Assembly: GCA_039111635.1 (NCBI GenBank)
Contig: JBCAQO010000003.1
Location: 1,178,001-1,242,000, forward strand
From: Heterobasidion occidentale
Lineage: Eukaryota > Basidiomycota > Agaricomycetes > Russulales > Bondarzewiaceae
DNA: 64,000 nucleotides
Reading direction: 5' to 3'
Every line of letters begins with the position of its first letter. The stretch's first letter is position 1. Below the pieces are notes generated by a model. The model did not search any database, was not told the origin of the DNA, and saw only the letters and a list, made by a program, of their open reading frames with translations. The position numbers and the translations under genes were made by a program. Shown here one piece after another: positions 33,654 to 46,165 of this stretch.

Positions 33654-35491
33654 TCATTGCTTGCCGAGCTTGTCTATGATGGCGGCAGTATACTCCTGGG
33701 TGGACGCCTTGCCCCCCAAGTCTCCGGTGATGAATTTGCCCTCCGCGATGGTCTGACGGTAGCAAACGATCAGAGAAACGGCACACACGAAAACAGCTGG
33801 TACAACTCACGGTCAACGCAGCCTTTTCAATTTGATCGGCGTGCGAGTTCAAGTTCATGTGTCTACGGAAAGAAGGTGATTAAATCGTCTAGCTTTTGAT
33901 ACCTTGTGGTACATACCTCAGCATCATCAAGGACGACAAAAGAAGAGCGGTTGGGTTAGCCAATCCCTTGCCTGGCAGGCCAGGATCAGTATTTCCCAGT
34001 TCATCAAACGTAAATCAGCACGACGCACCTGCGATATCCGGTGCTGAGCCATGGACAGCTTCGAAGATGGAAGCGTCCTTTGAAACGTGTCAAATTGATA
34101 TCTCCCAAGGTATGTAAACAATGTGAGCCGCTTACACGTCCAATGTTACCGGAGGGTGTGAGGCCAAGGCCCCCGATAAGACCAGCACACATGTCGGACA
34201 AAATGTCACCATACAAGTTAGGCATCACCATGACTCGGTCAGCGTAGGGTTTGGGATTTTGCGTGATCTGATACGTATGTCAGCGTAACGCGCACGCAAA
34301 GCATGCTGCGGTCAAGCGGACCTGCAAGCAGACACGATCGAGGAGGTCCTCATCGTAGGTGATACCGGGAAATTCCTTTGCGACTTGACGGCAAGCCGAA
34401 AGGAACATTCCATCCGACATTTTCCTAAAGCATCACCGTCGTAGCGTTCATGAGTCATAGACGGGAATCATGATCTGCAGATACCTACATGATGTTGGCC
34501 TTGTGCACCGCGGTCACTCGCTTGCGGCCACTGGCCTCGGCGTAGTTGAATGCGTAACGGGCAACACGCTCGGAAGCGTCCCAGGTAATGAGTTTAATCG
34601 ACTGGACGACTCCATCGACGACCTATGCGAAGATTATCAGCGAGATGAGACAAGAGATAGATTTTGCTTACTTCGTGCTCAATGCCTGAATACTCTCCCT
34701 CAGTGTTTTCACGGATCAGAACCGTGTTGACATCATCGTAGGGAGTCTTGAATCCCTGGATAGAGACGCAAGGCCGCACATTGGCAAACAGGTTGAACGT
34801 GCGGCGGAGAGTCAGATTGAGTGATACGTGTCCCTTTCCGACTGTGATGGTGTTAGTCGTGCCGGACACACGAATCAACTAGAATAGCTAACTTGGAGTC
34901 GCCAATGGCCCTGTGTGTGACTCAGTGACGCTGCATTTCGATCGGAGCTCGTGCGAACGCACCTTTCAGTGCGACAGTATTTTTACGAACAGACTGAATC
35001 GCCACATCGGGGATGACAGTCTTGCCTCCCTTCAACACTGGAGTCACACTAACTTCCTCCCATTGGATGGGGACCTAAGAAGAGACTCGATCATCTATCA
35101 TGCAGCCAAAACAACACGCATGAAATACATTGGCAGCCTTGTAGATTGCCTTGACGGATTCACTAATTTCCGGCCCAATACCTGAGCAATAGTCAACAAT
35201 GTCTAGCATTCGCAGATAGTTGACTTCGATCCTACCATCTCCAGGAATTAAAGTCACGGTGTATTTTCCCTTTAAAGGGAGGGTAAGCGACCGTGTAATA
35301 ATTTGAACAGCCCTGTACTCACGTTACTTTCCTTTTGTCCTGCAAAAGCTGCTGTAGGTGCAGAAGCATACCGTCTGAAAGGCTAGTCGCCAACTCAGCA
35401 ACTAAAGCAAGACAGGAGCGACTTATTATGCTACCTGAGAGTGAGAGACCGCACGATGCGCGACGCCAGCGAAGGACCGAGAGGCCAGCAT
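33654..35491 (-). CDS. NAD-dependent isocitrate dehydrogenase subunit, mitochondrial
   Basis: It starts [19 protein letters not shown], then [16 protein letters not shown], a mitochondrial targeting presequence, joined by an intron with acceptor TAG|CCTTTC. Core motifs are [118 protein letters not shown] and NPTALLLSS. The CVSI and [15 protein letters not shown] signatures match the catalytic (human IDH3A, yeast Idh2) type. It oxidises isocitrate to 2-oxoglutarate with NAD in the TCA cycle. The end (IIDKLGKQ) is TGA at 33654. It has about ten short introns. Confidence 0.93.
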
Positions 35492-35868
35492 AATGAGATG
35501 AGAGAGGAGGAACTAGGAGGAAGTGCCAACAATTTGCAGACTTCACTGAATAGCTGCTGTCCCGGGATTGGACGATTTATTCTCACGCGATCGGTCAACT
35601 GGCCGTGTTTTGCCGACTGGTTGTTCGGACAATTTCGTCATCGGGATGAGCCACCCCTCCGCCCCCTTTTTGCCATATTGCCAACTACCTCGGCTGCGCA
35701 GTAACTGATTCGAAAAGAATCGCTCACAAGAATAGTTATTCGGATTCTGGTATAACGCATTTGTTAGGTATTACAACCACGACAATGAAATTTCGACAAA
35801 AACACGTAGAATGAGTCCATGACATTAATACACGACAGCTACCTGCTGAGACCTGATGGCAGTTGAAC
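35492..35868. other. Intergenic between IDH and VPS24
   Basis: This 377 bp stretch holds the isocitrate dehydrogenase promoter and the VPS24 3' end, both on the minus strand. No coding exon was seen. Confidence 0.4.
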
Positions 35869-36721
35869 CTATCCGCTGAGTAGACCATTCAGCTGTTCTC
35901 GGTATTTCTCCATCTCTCTCTCTGCCTCCTCCTCCTCCAGTTGGTCTTGTAATGACTGGACAGGCAGTGAGATGTGAGTAGCCACCCATTGTCTTCAGAC
36001 TTACTGGCAGTCCAGTTTCAACAGAGCCAGCTTGGCCAAGCTTGCCATTGGTCAAGTCAAACAGTACTTTGTCGACTTCAGCATCGGCCTCCTCTTCAAT
36101 TTCGTCATCCTCGTCGACCTCGAGTGTATCGGCCAGCATTTCGTCCAATATGCCTGCCTATGCGGGATTAGCATCACATTCCGGGAAATGATTCAGACGA
36201 ATGTACCTTCGTCATTTCCATGCTCATGTCCCGCATCGTTTGACTGATCTGGGGTAGCTTGATTAAATTATTCGAGAGCTTCATGATCTCGGTGGACTTC
36301 TGAAGGGATCCTGTGACTTTGGACATCGCTTCATAGGGACCTTCAGCATTCAACGCTTGACAAAGTACTGAGACAATGCGTACCCAATTGTTGCGTCAGT
36401 TGTGTCCCAATAGAGCTGAGCCTTGCCTTGCTAACCGATAATCGGTCTTTCTGCTTGTTACTCCTCACGATCTCGCGAGCCAATATGCGCGCTGATTTGA
36501 CATCTCCCTTCTTCGCAAGTTGCTTCACAGTGCTTCGCGCTTTGTTCGTTTCGAGATCCAGCTAGATGCAAGTTAAGACTAACTCAGCGTCAATGTGACA
36601 GAAGCCGGACCTGCCTCATCTCTCTATCCAAGGTTCTGGATTCTTGCCGAAGTTTAGATTGCCAACCACGGACTTTCTCTTCTGGTGTTGGGCCATATAG
36701 AAAGCGATTGATAGACTGCAT
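35869..36721 (-). CDS. VPS24: ESCRT-III subunit Vps24/CHMP3
   Basis: It starts MQSINRFLYGPTPEEKVRGW, whose GPTPEEKVR is the Vps24/CHMP3 signature. It continues with the helical hairpin (LRQESRTLDREMRQLDLE, KARSTVKQLAKKGDVKSARI, LAREIVRSNKQKDRLSV), then LQKSTEIMKLSNNLIKLPQI and SMEMTKAGILDEMLADTLEV. An acidic segment (DEDDEIEEEADAEVDKVL) and the tail LEEEEAEREMEKYREQLNGL follow. The tail resembles an MIM1-type Vps4-binding helix. Vps24 caps and remodels Snf7 filaments on endosomes for multivesicular body sorting. The stop is TAG at 35869. Introns are near 36560-36611, 36370-36435, 36146-36210 and 35960-36003. Confidence 0.92.
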
Positions 36722-37112
36722 CGAGGATCGCGAGGGTAGTGGAAGTGGCGGTCGTGGTCGCGAATGGCGAGGATAGCTTAGGACCCTAGTGTATCCTAAG
36801 AGACATTCGATACAAAACTGTCGACTTTGGATCTCTTCGGGGTTCACTGTTTTGGCCCAATCTGAGGGAAACCCCGGTTAGAGCGCCTTTTTAATCTTAA
36901 TTTCGCATGAATTCGTGATCGAACCCCAAATCAGTAGGAGTCTTGAAAGTCGTGTGCAAGCTTGTGCAAGCTCCTACGAGCGCCGGCCAAAATTTGGATT
37001 TACTTGGAGATTGAGCGACAGATTATTACTACTATATAACGCAAACCTCCACATTTTGTGTACTGTTATTTGGTCTCGCCCTCGTTGATCTCGCTGCCCC
37101 TGTCTGATCCTG

Positions 37113-37141
37113 TCAATGGTTTCTAATATAAGAAACCATTG
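37113..37141. repeat. Short perfect hairpin
   Basis: Arms of 11 bases (CAATGGTTTCT and its complement) enclose a 6-7 base A+T loop. It could be an inverted-repeat binding site, a transcript stem-loop, or a relic of a transposon end. No other copy was seen. Confidence 0.5.
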
Positions 37142-37506
37142 CCGCATATGGCTCTCTACACGCTCTCCTATGAGGCATTTCATTTCCAGTAAAGATTTCC
37201 TGTATGGGCCGTTCAGATCGGTGGCTGTGTCGCTCCCGCACTGCCAGCGCTGTTTACAGCTCCACAGACGGTTGTGGTATGAAGTTGAGATGGCACCTCA
37301 CCGGCCAACCACATAGCTCCTCAGCGACTGAGCGAGAGCGAGGAGGGCCACAGATACCGCAAACGGTCACACAGTGATCATCCAAGTGATTGCAGAGCTC
37401 CTCAGCGCAAGAGGCAAGCAAGAGGGTGACTAAAGAGCCCCTCAGTGCAAGGCTGAAAGCAAGAGTGAGATAACGACCCTCAAAGACCAGATCATATCTG
37501 ACCATA

Positions 37507-37655
37507 TGAGGCAAAGCTTTCCTATATAGGACGAAAACGGACAGAAAGATAAGACGTCGTCGAGCAGAAAATGGCAAAATTATCTATACATAGGACAACT
37601 TCCTCTTAAGACGATGTGGTGTTGAAACTGGCAAATTTATCCATAAGTAGGACAT
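37507..37655 (+). repeat. Degenerate direct repeats, about 60 bp period
   Basis: Three related segments begin GAGGCAAAGCTTTCC (about 37507), ATGGCAAAATTATC (about 37571) and CTGGCAAATTTATCC (about 37629), each followed about 10 bases later by TAGGAC. Identity is moderate, so this is a decayed tandem array. Confidence 0.45.
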
Positions 37656-38070
37656 TATATATATATATCAGTCTGTACGACAACTGTACGACAATGTATA
37701 AAAGATGTCAACGTGGCCGACACGAACCAGACATTACAGTTTGACTACAAAAGCAAGAGCAAGGCGCCGGAGCGAAGCGACGGTGTGCCTTGTGACTTCG
37801 CAACCTATTACTGGCATTACCCAGCATTACCTCAAATAGCTCATACCAGTGCGTTTCATCGTCATCGTCAATGACATTCTCGAGCAAATTTTCGGTATGC
37901 AAGTGCAATCAGACAAGAGGCTGTACCGATGTTCAGCAGTCTGAGAATCCTCTATTTATCAAATAACGAACATACAGATACAGTGGGCAGATAGTACAAC
38001 AACATAACCATGGCGTGGTTGGTCGAGATGCAGACCGGTGACATTATGATAACGATAACATCCTATCATC

Positions 38071-41000
38071 CTATGGACCTGCTTGAGAAGGCCCACCTCG
38101 AATCTCGTTCACCAACGTCTCCCAATAACTCCAGTCTAAGCCATCCAGACTAGGCGTGGGAGGATTAGGTTCATTTCCCACAACTGGTGAAGTGGATCCG
38201 AACCACCCTGAAAGGTCAGCACTTCCGAAGCCTCCCCATGGCAAACCTGCGAGCCCTGCCGAGCCATCTACACTGGGATCACTGTTGACAGCGCCACTGC
38301 TGAAGCCCAACCAGTGATCGAGGAGGGATTGTGCTGTAGATAATTCGTCGTCTGCGTTAGGGCTACCTGATTTGGAGGTATTTTGACCGTCGCTTTGATC
38401 ACTTTGCTGCTGAACTCGTTGTAGTGCAGGGGACGGCAAGACGCTGTTTGTGAGAGGGAAGCGGTTTCGACAGAGGCCTGTCGTGTAGTCGGCATGGCTA
38501 AACTGAGGGGAGAATGCATTTTCGGGGGCGATAAAGCAAATGAGTACGGTGTTCTTGAGGAGGGCCGCTGGATCCCAAGTAGGAGCTGGGCATCCGTCGC
38601 AGGCCCAGAAGACGATGGCGTGGAGCTGTTATCTGGTTGCGCAGAGCCGTGAACAGGTCCCTCCTGTACTTGCGAAGCTTTGATCTTCAGGAACTCGATG
38701 ATTTTCAACTCTCGTCGAGTAGTCTCGTCCATTTCCCTGACACCATCATGATCGCGAAGAAACGAGTCCATGATAGCATGCATCGTTTCCGCTAGATGTC
38801 CATTGGGCTCCAATACGAGATAGATGCCACTTATCATGGCGCTCTGGAATTCTCGATAGGCGCTGTGGAGAGAATCCCGCGTGCCCTGAGGTATCTTCTC
38901 CTGGAAGGTATTTCGTATTTCGTAATCTTTCTCTGCAGACTCGAAGCATGCCTGTCGGGATCGAAGGTATCGATCAGAGCTGAGCCTCCTGAGCAGATAT
39001 GGACGATGGAGACTGATGCGAACGAACAAAACCTCCGTGATGAGTAGGAACCGATGAGCAGGGATGTAGGATAGACTGTCGTCGAGCGATGTATCAGGCT
39101 TCAATGCAAAATGCGGAGGAAGGGAGCGAATGAATTTCATCAATTCATCATCCAAACCCAGAACGTCGGAGTAATGGCTGTGCTGTCGAACCTGTTGAAA
39201 ATGATGTACGATCTTGCCGATGATAGAGGCAAGTGTGTGGCGTAAGATGACAAAAGTCATGCGAGTGGGAGTATGAAGAGGAGGGGGGTTGCGAATTTCA
39301 GCGAGTGTGATTTCGTCCTCCACGTTCGATGGAGGCTGTGTCGAGGTGTATGCATCTTGGATGGCATTTGGTCTGCCCAACACAAGAGCATACGATCGAT
39401 CGGCGTGATACAAGTAGGCCCTAAATGTCCAGGGTTCAAGAATGACTGCGAAGTGCCTCGTTCCTGGTACTTACCAGACTCGACGACGATATTCTACTTG
39501 AGCAGGATCCATTCCCTAAAATTGCGGTTGGAAAGGAACTTGAAAACGCAATGAGTGAGATTTACCTTGCTCACCATGCTAGCACCATCTCGATGCAGAC
39601 CAAGCGCCTGAGCTGTCCGAACGGCGGCGCCCAACTGACTCCAACATTCGGTAATTCGGCGGTCAAATGTGAGAAAACGAGCACTCTGATCACCAAATTG
39701 TATTCAATGTCACGCAACCAACGCCATTTAGAGGAAGTGACCGTACCAAAAGGCGAGTAAGAACCATGTCCAAACAATCAGGTTGAATGGCAGCTGCAAT
39801 CAAGACCGAACGTCGAGCTACCACCGCCTGGTAAGTCGAGATGTATAGCATGATCTAAATCGCTTACATGACCAATAATATCGAAGAGATGTCAGTCTTC
39901 TCGTCCTGGCGTCTCCCGCGACATGTTCAGGAGCTAGCCTAACAGCGATTGCGAGAATAACAAATAAGAGTGGGAGGAAGCGGACATCATTAGGATGAGC
40001 CGCAGTGCCGTTGCTACATATAGATGCGTATGACTGGCGAAAATCTCGTTCAGAAATCGGGTAGCGAGTCCAATTTCTGCAAATGCATTTATCAGGTTGA
40101 TACTCTCGGTACTCAGCGATCAGATTAGACTTACACTGCACTGAAATAATAATCAACGAGTACATCCGAAAAGCGTTGCGGAGGTAGCTCTTGCACGAGT
40201 TCGGTAATTTTGTGTGGAGGAACGCCACAGTCTTGTATTAATGTCTTGAGGTTATCGGCGGCAGTCGGTTCTGAGTCCTGTCGCACTGAGTCGATGATGG
40301 AATTTTCGGCCACATGGGTCTTTGTATCATCACAGATACCGTTATTTGAACGGTAGGAGGGGCCGGTGATGCACCCGTTGAGTCCTCCTAAGCTGGTCAC
40401 TCGTGCTCGGCTGTCAGAACCTGGGACAACACTTTGCAGCTAGATAGTCGTTTAATTCAAGAGAATGGTCTGGATATATAAGAGCGCGCACTTGCTCTAA
40501 TACGGAAGCAGGGGCAACGCTGCCAGACGCACTGTTTCCATACCACTTTCCGCTCTGAAAGGTCCCTCCACTAGGATCCTGATCACCCGAAGAAGAATGA
40601 GGACCTTCTTCCGGACTGGGCGAGATGGATCGCTGGTGGTCTCCACCGTAACCGTCGAGGGGCGATAGGCCTTGTAAACCAGATGCATACTGAGGCATTG
40701 CAATTTCTATGATGTGCTCTAGGCGTGCTAAACGCAGATGAACGTCTTGATCCGGCTTTCCTGGGGTGTATGCTTTGCATAGCTCTGGCACTTTGCGAGC
40801 TACACACTGAAGTAGGTTGAGAATCAAGCGATGTGCTGCATAGAAAAACGAGAGCGCGCACATGCGAACAAGGGACTTGACGGTCACACTGCGAACGCGG
40901 AAGTATGTGATTAACTCTCTTCAAACCCATGCCCAAGCTGCGCACCTTCTGCTTCCGACGATGACACTCGCCACATGAATAACTAGATCGAACTCTTGAG

Positions 41001-41160
41001 CCGCTTGTAGGCAGCTTGCGAAGGACTTTACACACCTGACTCGCGTCCGCGGTTTCTTAGATCCCCCACTATTTGAGTCCTCGTCGTCGAGTATCTTCCT
41101 TTTCATGGAAGATTGACTGGCTTCATCAAGAGGCGAAGCATGATTCGCGACTTTGACCAT
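38071..41160 (-). CDS. Zn2Cys6 transcription factor with fungal_trans domain
   Basis: It starts at ATG 41160 (MVKVANHASPLDEASQ). A basic region (MKRKILDD, GGSKKPRTRVR) leads into a binuclear cluster, SSYSCGECHRRKQKCDRQVP then CSHCVARKVPELCKAY, split by introns. A coiled linker follows (LRLARLEHIIEIA). The middle homology region contains LPPQRFSDVLVDYYF, WTRYPISERDFRQSY, WSQLGAAVRTAQALGLHRDG and YRRRVWAYLYHADRSYALVLG, typical of fungal_trans domains. The C-terminus, after an intron near 38627-38672, reads LHAIVFWACDGCPAPTWDPA, then FIAPENAFSPQFSHADY and a Ser/Gly-rich tail. Such factors regulate metabolic genes; the target is unknown. It is divergent from MED17. Confidence 0.92.
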
Positions 41161-41416
41161 GAAGCGGGATTGTAGACGCGTAGAACACCGCAAAGTATAA
41201 GAAAGGAAGGAACGCTATGAGATCGAAGGTACAGTGGACTCTAAAATGAAGACTTTCTGACTCGTCAATTAAGTGCTTATATAATGTATGGATCTTATCA
41301 CCCCTTATTATTACCTTGCAATAGGCAGTTCACGAGTCCCGAAATCACTGCGACTGTGTACGTGAGTACTAAGTGCCGCTGCTGTAACTTACCTCCCCTC
41401 TTTATTTCCAAACCGT

Positions 41417-43438
41417 ATGGAATCAGGGCCGTCGTGGAAAAAACTCCAATTGTCATTAGAACGACCTTATAAAGATGACGACGGTTTACCTCTACCCGTC
41501 GTTTTAGATATTTTGCCCGATGGTGAACACATTTGGGAACCGTGCGTCTACCTGCTGAGTGTATCTATCACCTGTCACTGTCTTACTGTTGACAGAGTTG
41601 AGAGCCCAGGAGCTAAGATCGGAGAAGACCTCAGGCGTATCTTCCAGGAGAGAGGATTGGATTTTTTCGAGCAGCGTGAAGAGCAGAGAACCGCCAAACC
41701 ATTCGTGGCCCACGACGATGTGTCCGAGAACACTTCCAACCATCGAGGTGAGGGACTTGACCTACTGGACGTTAAACCCATGTCTCCAGAGGAGTTGTAC
41801 AAAATGCGCATGGACATATTGCCACAGCTGCAGTAAGTTCTACTCATTTACACAGAAATACCAAAAATCCATCATTACATTAGTATTGCTCTGGGTGAAA
41901 TGACGCTTGCGAGAGACGTGCTTTCTCTCCTCCTTTCATCTGCTGGGCTGGCTGGATCGTCACCTATCTCTGCGCTGCCACAAGATATCTTGACATCATC
42001 CTCCGTCTCTGCAACCGCCGCGATCCCGTCAGTACAGTCTTTCAATGCGCAACTTGTTATTGAAGGCAAAGATGGGGCATTGCGAAAAGCCGCACAATTG
42101 CTCAAGTCTGCTGCAGATAGCGTTGAGCGTGGGAGGCTATCAGGGGAGCGATATTGGACGGACTCTTTGAAAGTCAGGCGACGGAATTGGGGGCTGATAC
42201 CTGCCCCACTCCCCTTTGGTGCTCCGGCGAAAAGGGGCTCCGATCGGACGACCAAGGATTTCTTAATATCGTTTGGGTTGGAAGAATGTGCGTAGTCTCT
42301 AATTACTTTGTTTACGGCCCCATGACCGGTCAACAGCATTGCCTGCCTTTCGCCGCAGGGCATTAGGGCAATTGGCCTCGTATGACACGACTGCAGGGCC
42401 AATCACATTTTTCCAGAGACAGCGTACAATCCTTCGCGTCTCTTTGACCACCGTTGATCACTCAGGAACTAGATTCACCTCGTACAATCACATCCGGTTG
42501 GAGAAAGACGTCTCTCTAGATGCAATTTTGAGAGAAGCACAACGCGAAGTTGTTGAGCAAGAGATCTTCTCGATTCTCATTAAAGACGCCGGGAACTTGC
42601 CGACCGCTTCTGCCAGGGTCTCCGAGCGGCTTATTGTTCTTGAAACCGCACAAAATGTTGAACTTCGATTTGAGCTGGTATGTATCTTCGACGTCCATTG
42701 TATCGACGTCGTATTGATCGTCATTCGCTATAGGTAGAAAAAGATTTGTCGGAAATAACTCCGCAAGTCAGCGCGAACCCTAGTGATGAAGCAAGATGCG
42801 ATTTCATTTATTCCTCGCTGCATCTTCTCCTTCTCCGCCTCCACGCATATAATAAAAGGCGGCGATTGAGTGGCGCATCTGTACGCATGCCCACCTTGAT
42901 ATCCATGGCCCCAGCTCCCCCTGTGCTGCAGCCCATCATCGATTTACTCCAATATCAAGTGTTCTGTGAGCGGATACACGGAGAAATGAGCCAAATAGTA
43001 CAAGCTCTTCAAAATGCGGGTGTCACAACAAGGTTCCACTTCGATGCGGTGAGCGAGAACGGGGATGAATTAGTGCGACTGGTCAGTGAGGATGGGCCAG
43101 GACATGTCGGAGGTGAAGCCATCATTCGGATAGATAACAGGTAGGTCTATTCAGCGTGAACTTGGAAATTCCACGAGCCTTATTTTCTTGATCGCAGTCG
43201 AACACTGCGCTTTAATTTCCATTCTCCATCCACGCTCACTGCGCACCTCTCCCAAGCCACCCTTCCCATCTCTTCTATTCCTCAACTTGCACAGCTCCTC
43301 AGAGATGAGACGGAGCAGTGTCTCCTCTCACGCGTATGCCAGGTTGGAGCGCAGCTCTCTGAATGCACGAATGGCACTTGGTTTGTGGATCTCCTCATGG
43401 GCCGAAGTGTGGGGAAATGGGAGGGATGTGTATTGTAA
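41417..43438 (+). CDS. MED17: Mediator subunit 17
   Basis: It starts MESGPSWKKLQLSLERPYKD. It contains LLDVKPMSPEELYKMRMDIL, IALGEMTLARDVLSLLLSS, then the diagnostic RRRNWGLIPAPLPFGAP motif of Med17, followed by SYNHIRLEKDVSLDAIL and VVEQEIFSILIKDAGNLP. The C-terminal part includes LHLLLLRLHAYNKRRRL and ends WFVDLLMGRSVGKWEGCVL. Med17 is the central scaffold of the Mediator head module and is essential for RNA polymerase II transcription. The stop is TAA at 43436. Seven or so short introns are present. It converges on RPL5. Confidence 0.9.
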
Positions 43439-43871
43439 GCCTTTTAGATGTCTTCAAATCCGAGTATGTGGGAATTCATGATCCGAAATATTGGACAGGA
43501 ATTTTCGAACGTCGTACGGAATGGATTCAGCTATCCAATGCATCGCTTCTCGCTTTCATCGTAGCGATGGTTATCCAAAATCGCACTCCGATTATTTTGA
43601 TACCAGCCAGTCAACCCCTTTTTTCTCTTGGGTTGAAGAAATCATTCAAAGGGCTCTGTCAGAACGGTGACTTACTTCCTGGAGGGTACGTTGTTGTACA
43701 AACCTGCTTTTAGATCTCGACATCCGAATATTCACCGCTTCATCAAGGATCGTACGCAAAAGAACGGCAATATATGTAACATATAACATGATTTTGGGAC
43801 ATGTCATAGACTAAAAATGGTACCTGTGAAAGGAGGGCTCATACATCACCGCAAGGAAGATACCCTGACAT
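43439..43871. other. Convergent intergenic, MED17 and RPL5 3' ends
   Basis: This 433 bp stretch includes a plus-strand open frame to 43713, which partly overlaps the MED17 end. It has no recognisable domain. A+T-rich segments near 43760-43820 may carry RPL5 polyadenylation signals. Confidence 0.4.
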
Positions 43872-45004
43872 CTAATCTTCATCCTCGTCCTCCACGATCG
43901 CATCTCCACCAGCCTTGAAGGCCTCAATTCTTGTCTGAATGTTGGCTCTACGCTGCTCGAGGGTGAGGCGGGGTGTCTTGAACTTGAGGGTCTCTGCCTT
44001 CCAGTCCTTAGACTTTTCTGTTGGCTTGAAGGTGGGATCTTCACGGATAGCAGCGTAGGCATTGGTATAAATTTCTTCCATGTCCTCGGAGCCAACACCG
44101 TCGGCAAGGTAAGTTGAAAATTGCTTCTTGAACCTGATTCATGTAACCTGATTAGATGGAATTCATACTCATGGCAACACGCGTACCGTTCATCGTCTTC
44201 CTCCTCCAGACTCTCCATATACTCAGCAACGTGACCGCCGAAGATGTACTTCTTTAAAACCTCCTCGTCAATCTCTTTGCTCTCTGGATCGTAGCCGGGG
44301 AAGCGCTTTTCGTTGTGGGGAATATGGATACCACCGTCACTGGCACCCTTGAGAGCACCGAAGACACGAGAGCCAGTAGAAGTACGCTTGAGACCGACGT
44401 CGAGGTAGCACTTGAACGGTCTCGGAGCGTCTTCATCATCCAGAGCCTCAGTCAAGGAAATCGTGCCGTCAGGCTCGGTCACACCCTCATATTTGTCCGC
44501 AAGTCCAAGCTTGGCCAGGGCACGACGAGCGACGAGGAGACCAGTTGCATATGCTACATGAATGACGTTGAATGGAATCACTGACCATGATCACATATGG
44601 ACTCACCTGCAGTCCAGTTGGTGAGACCGTGGTTGATGCCGTAACGTGGGAGCTCTTTGGAGCGAGCAGCTGCGAGGATGAAATCGCCCTGCAGACGAGC
44701 GTATACAATTTGGGCGATGATGTCCTTGTTTGTGAAGCGGACGACAAGTCGGTACTTTGGTGCATTGCTGTCATAGCGTCAGATGCTGTGCATTGGCTTG
44801 AGCAAGAGCTACTGTGTACTCACTACTTGTTCTTCGCTTGGGTGACAAGCCTTTTGCGAGCGTAGTCTAAGCCCAAGTATCAACATGGTATCTTGTGATC
44901 GTATAGAGGTTCTCACAATCGGTTTTGCCTTCTCTTCGACGGCGGTACTTGACCTGGAAGCGAGAGAAGTACGCGTCGGACTTGATTTTCTTGACGAAGG
45001 GCAT
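43872..45004 (-). CDS. RPL5: 60S ribosomal protein L5 (uL18)
   Basis: It starts [20 protein letters not shown], the conserved eukaryotic RPL5 N-terminus, then [110 protein letters not shown] and [12 protein letters not shown]. The tail is acidic ([12 protein letters not shown]). It binds 5S rRNA and carries it into the 60S subunit. Five introns interrupt the gene, typical of fungal ribosomal protein genes. An AG just before the ATG allows an intron in the 5'UTR. It is divergent from the RBM42-like gene. Confidence 0.97.
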
Positions 45005-45350
45005 CTAGGTAGATCAGTCAGCCCAGAGCGAACAACGGGAAACTGTGTGCATCTGAACGCAACACAGCCAATCCATCCTTGAAACGTTGATTTTAAGCCT
45101 CGAGAGGCAAACGATAGAATGGACCGGCAGCATCGCTGCCTATGGTTGAAATAAGTAAGGTATAACTGACCTTGAGGAGGGCGGGGGAGGTGGTCGACGG
45201 ATGACTGGGACTGGGTGAGGAGGCGGCAGCGGCTGGATTACATCAGCAGAAGACTCTCGCTCGGCGTGGCACTGCGCGTAGGCTGACTTCACTCTCACTT
45301 CCTTCCTCTAATCGTCGGCCATTCTGCGTCTTTGATACCTTGTTGGTCTT
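45005..45350. other. Divergent promoter of RPL5 and RBM42-like genes
   Basis: This 346 bp region drives genes in both directions. A possible 5'UTR intron of RPL5 lies on the minus strand. No coding exon was seen. Confidence 0.45.
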
Positions 45351-46165
45351 ATGGATCCTTACTCCTCACAGAATTTTTATCAGCAGTACCAGCAGGGCAT
45401 GCCGTCGACTTCTTCCGATGTCAATCCCTATCACCAACCCTATCAAGGGCCCATGTATACTAACCCTGCTGCATCATCTTCTCATAGCGCTCCCGTTCCA
45501 GCTAACGCATATGAGTATGACGTTGGCATCCTTGCGCAGCAGAGTGTGTACGTCCCTGGGGCTATGATCGATAAGAGAGGTGGTGCAGGTGGCAAGCTAG
45601 CGAAAGGCGGCAAGAGGGTGACAGTTTTGCGTAAAGGGGGAGGAAAGGTTTGGGAAGATCAGACGTTGTTGGAGTGGAGCCCTTGTGAGCTTCTCTGCTT
45701 CTCAATTTCTTCAGCATCGCCTAATATCTCCTTAGCATGGTTTCGTCTCTTTGTTGGTGATCTCAGCAATGATGTTTCCGACGATGTGCTTGCCAACGCC
45801 TTCAATAAGTATACATCCTTTCAGAAAGCTCGTGTCATCAGAGATAGACTTAGTCAAAAGGTTTGTCGATTACCTCTGTATCTCAGTGGTGTTGCCGCTG
45901 ACTATGGGTCCAGGCAAAGTATGGCTTCGTAGCTTTTTCTGACCCAGAAGATTTTCTTAAGGCCTGGAAGGAAATGGACGGTGCGCAAATCAAGATATCA
46001 TGCTAAATTTCCTTGCTCAAGTCCTTCCTAGGTAAATATGTTGGCAATCGCCCGATCAAACTGAAGAAGGCAGAGCAGACTTCTGTGCGCCCTGTGGAAA
46101 TAGGACATAGAAAGGCGAGGCAGCTAGAGAAAGATTTGAAGATGAACAGGAAAAAGCCGTATTAA
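45351..46165 (+). CDS. RRM RNA-binding protein, RBM42-like
   Basis: It starts MDPYSSQNFYQQYQQGMPST. A Tyr/Gln-rich N-terminus leads to KRVTVLRKGGGKVWEDQTLL and then one RRM: FRLFVGDLSNDVSDDVLANA (RNP2), FNKYTSFQKARVIRD, KYGFVAFSDPEDFLKAWKEM (RNP1) and VGNRPIKLKKA. The end (RKARQLEKDLKMNRKKPY) is TAA at 46163. The order and the DGK-YVGNRPIKL pattern match RBM42, an hnRNP K-associated and splicing-linked protein. Introns interrupt near 45684-45735, 45860-45915, and 45980-46031. Confidence 0.88.

Larger units (their letters stand above)
36722..38070. other. Gene-poor gap with degenerate repeats
   Basis: This 1.35 kb stretch between VPS24 and the Zn2Cys6 gene, both on the minus strand, holds a perfect hairpin (37113-37141), three degenerate GGCAAA/TAGGAC repeats (37507-37655), several AGCTCCTCAGCG copies (37313, 37396, 37434), an AT tract (37656-37668) and a duplicated CTGTACGACAA (37673-37694). 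No coding exon was recognised. It may be a decayed transposable element. Confidence 0.5.

Noticed and set aside
35255..35285. Palindrome CCCTTTAAAGGG in an isocitrate dehydrogenase intron
   Set aside because: It is short, lies in an intron, and no related site was seen.
43439..43713. Open frame continuing after MED17
   Set aside because: MED17 has a good stop at 43438, and the frame overlaps it with no family match.
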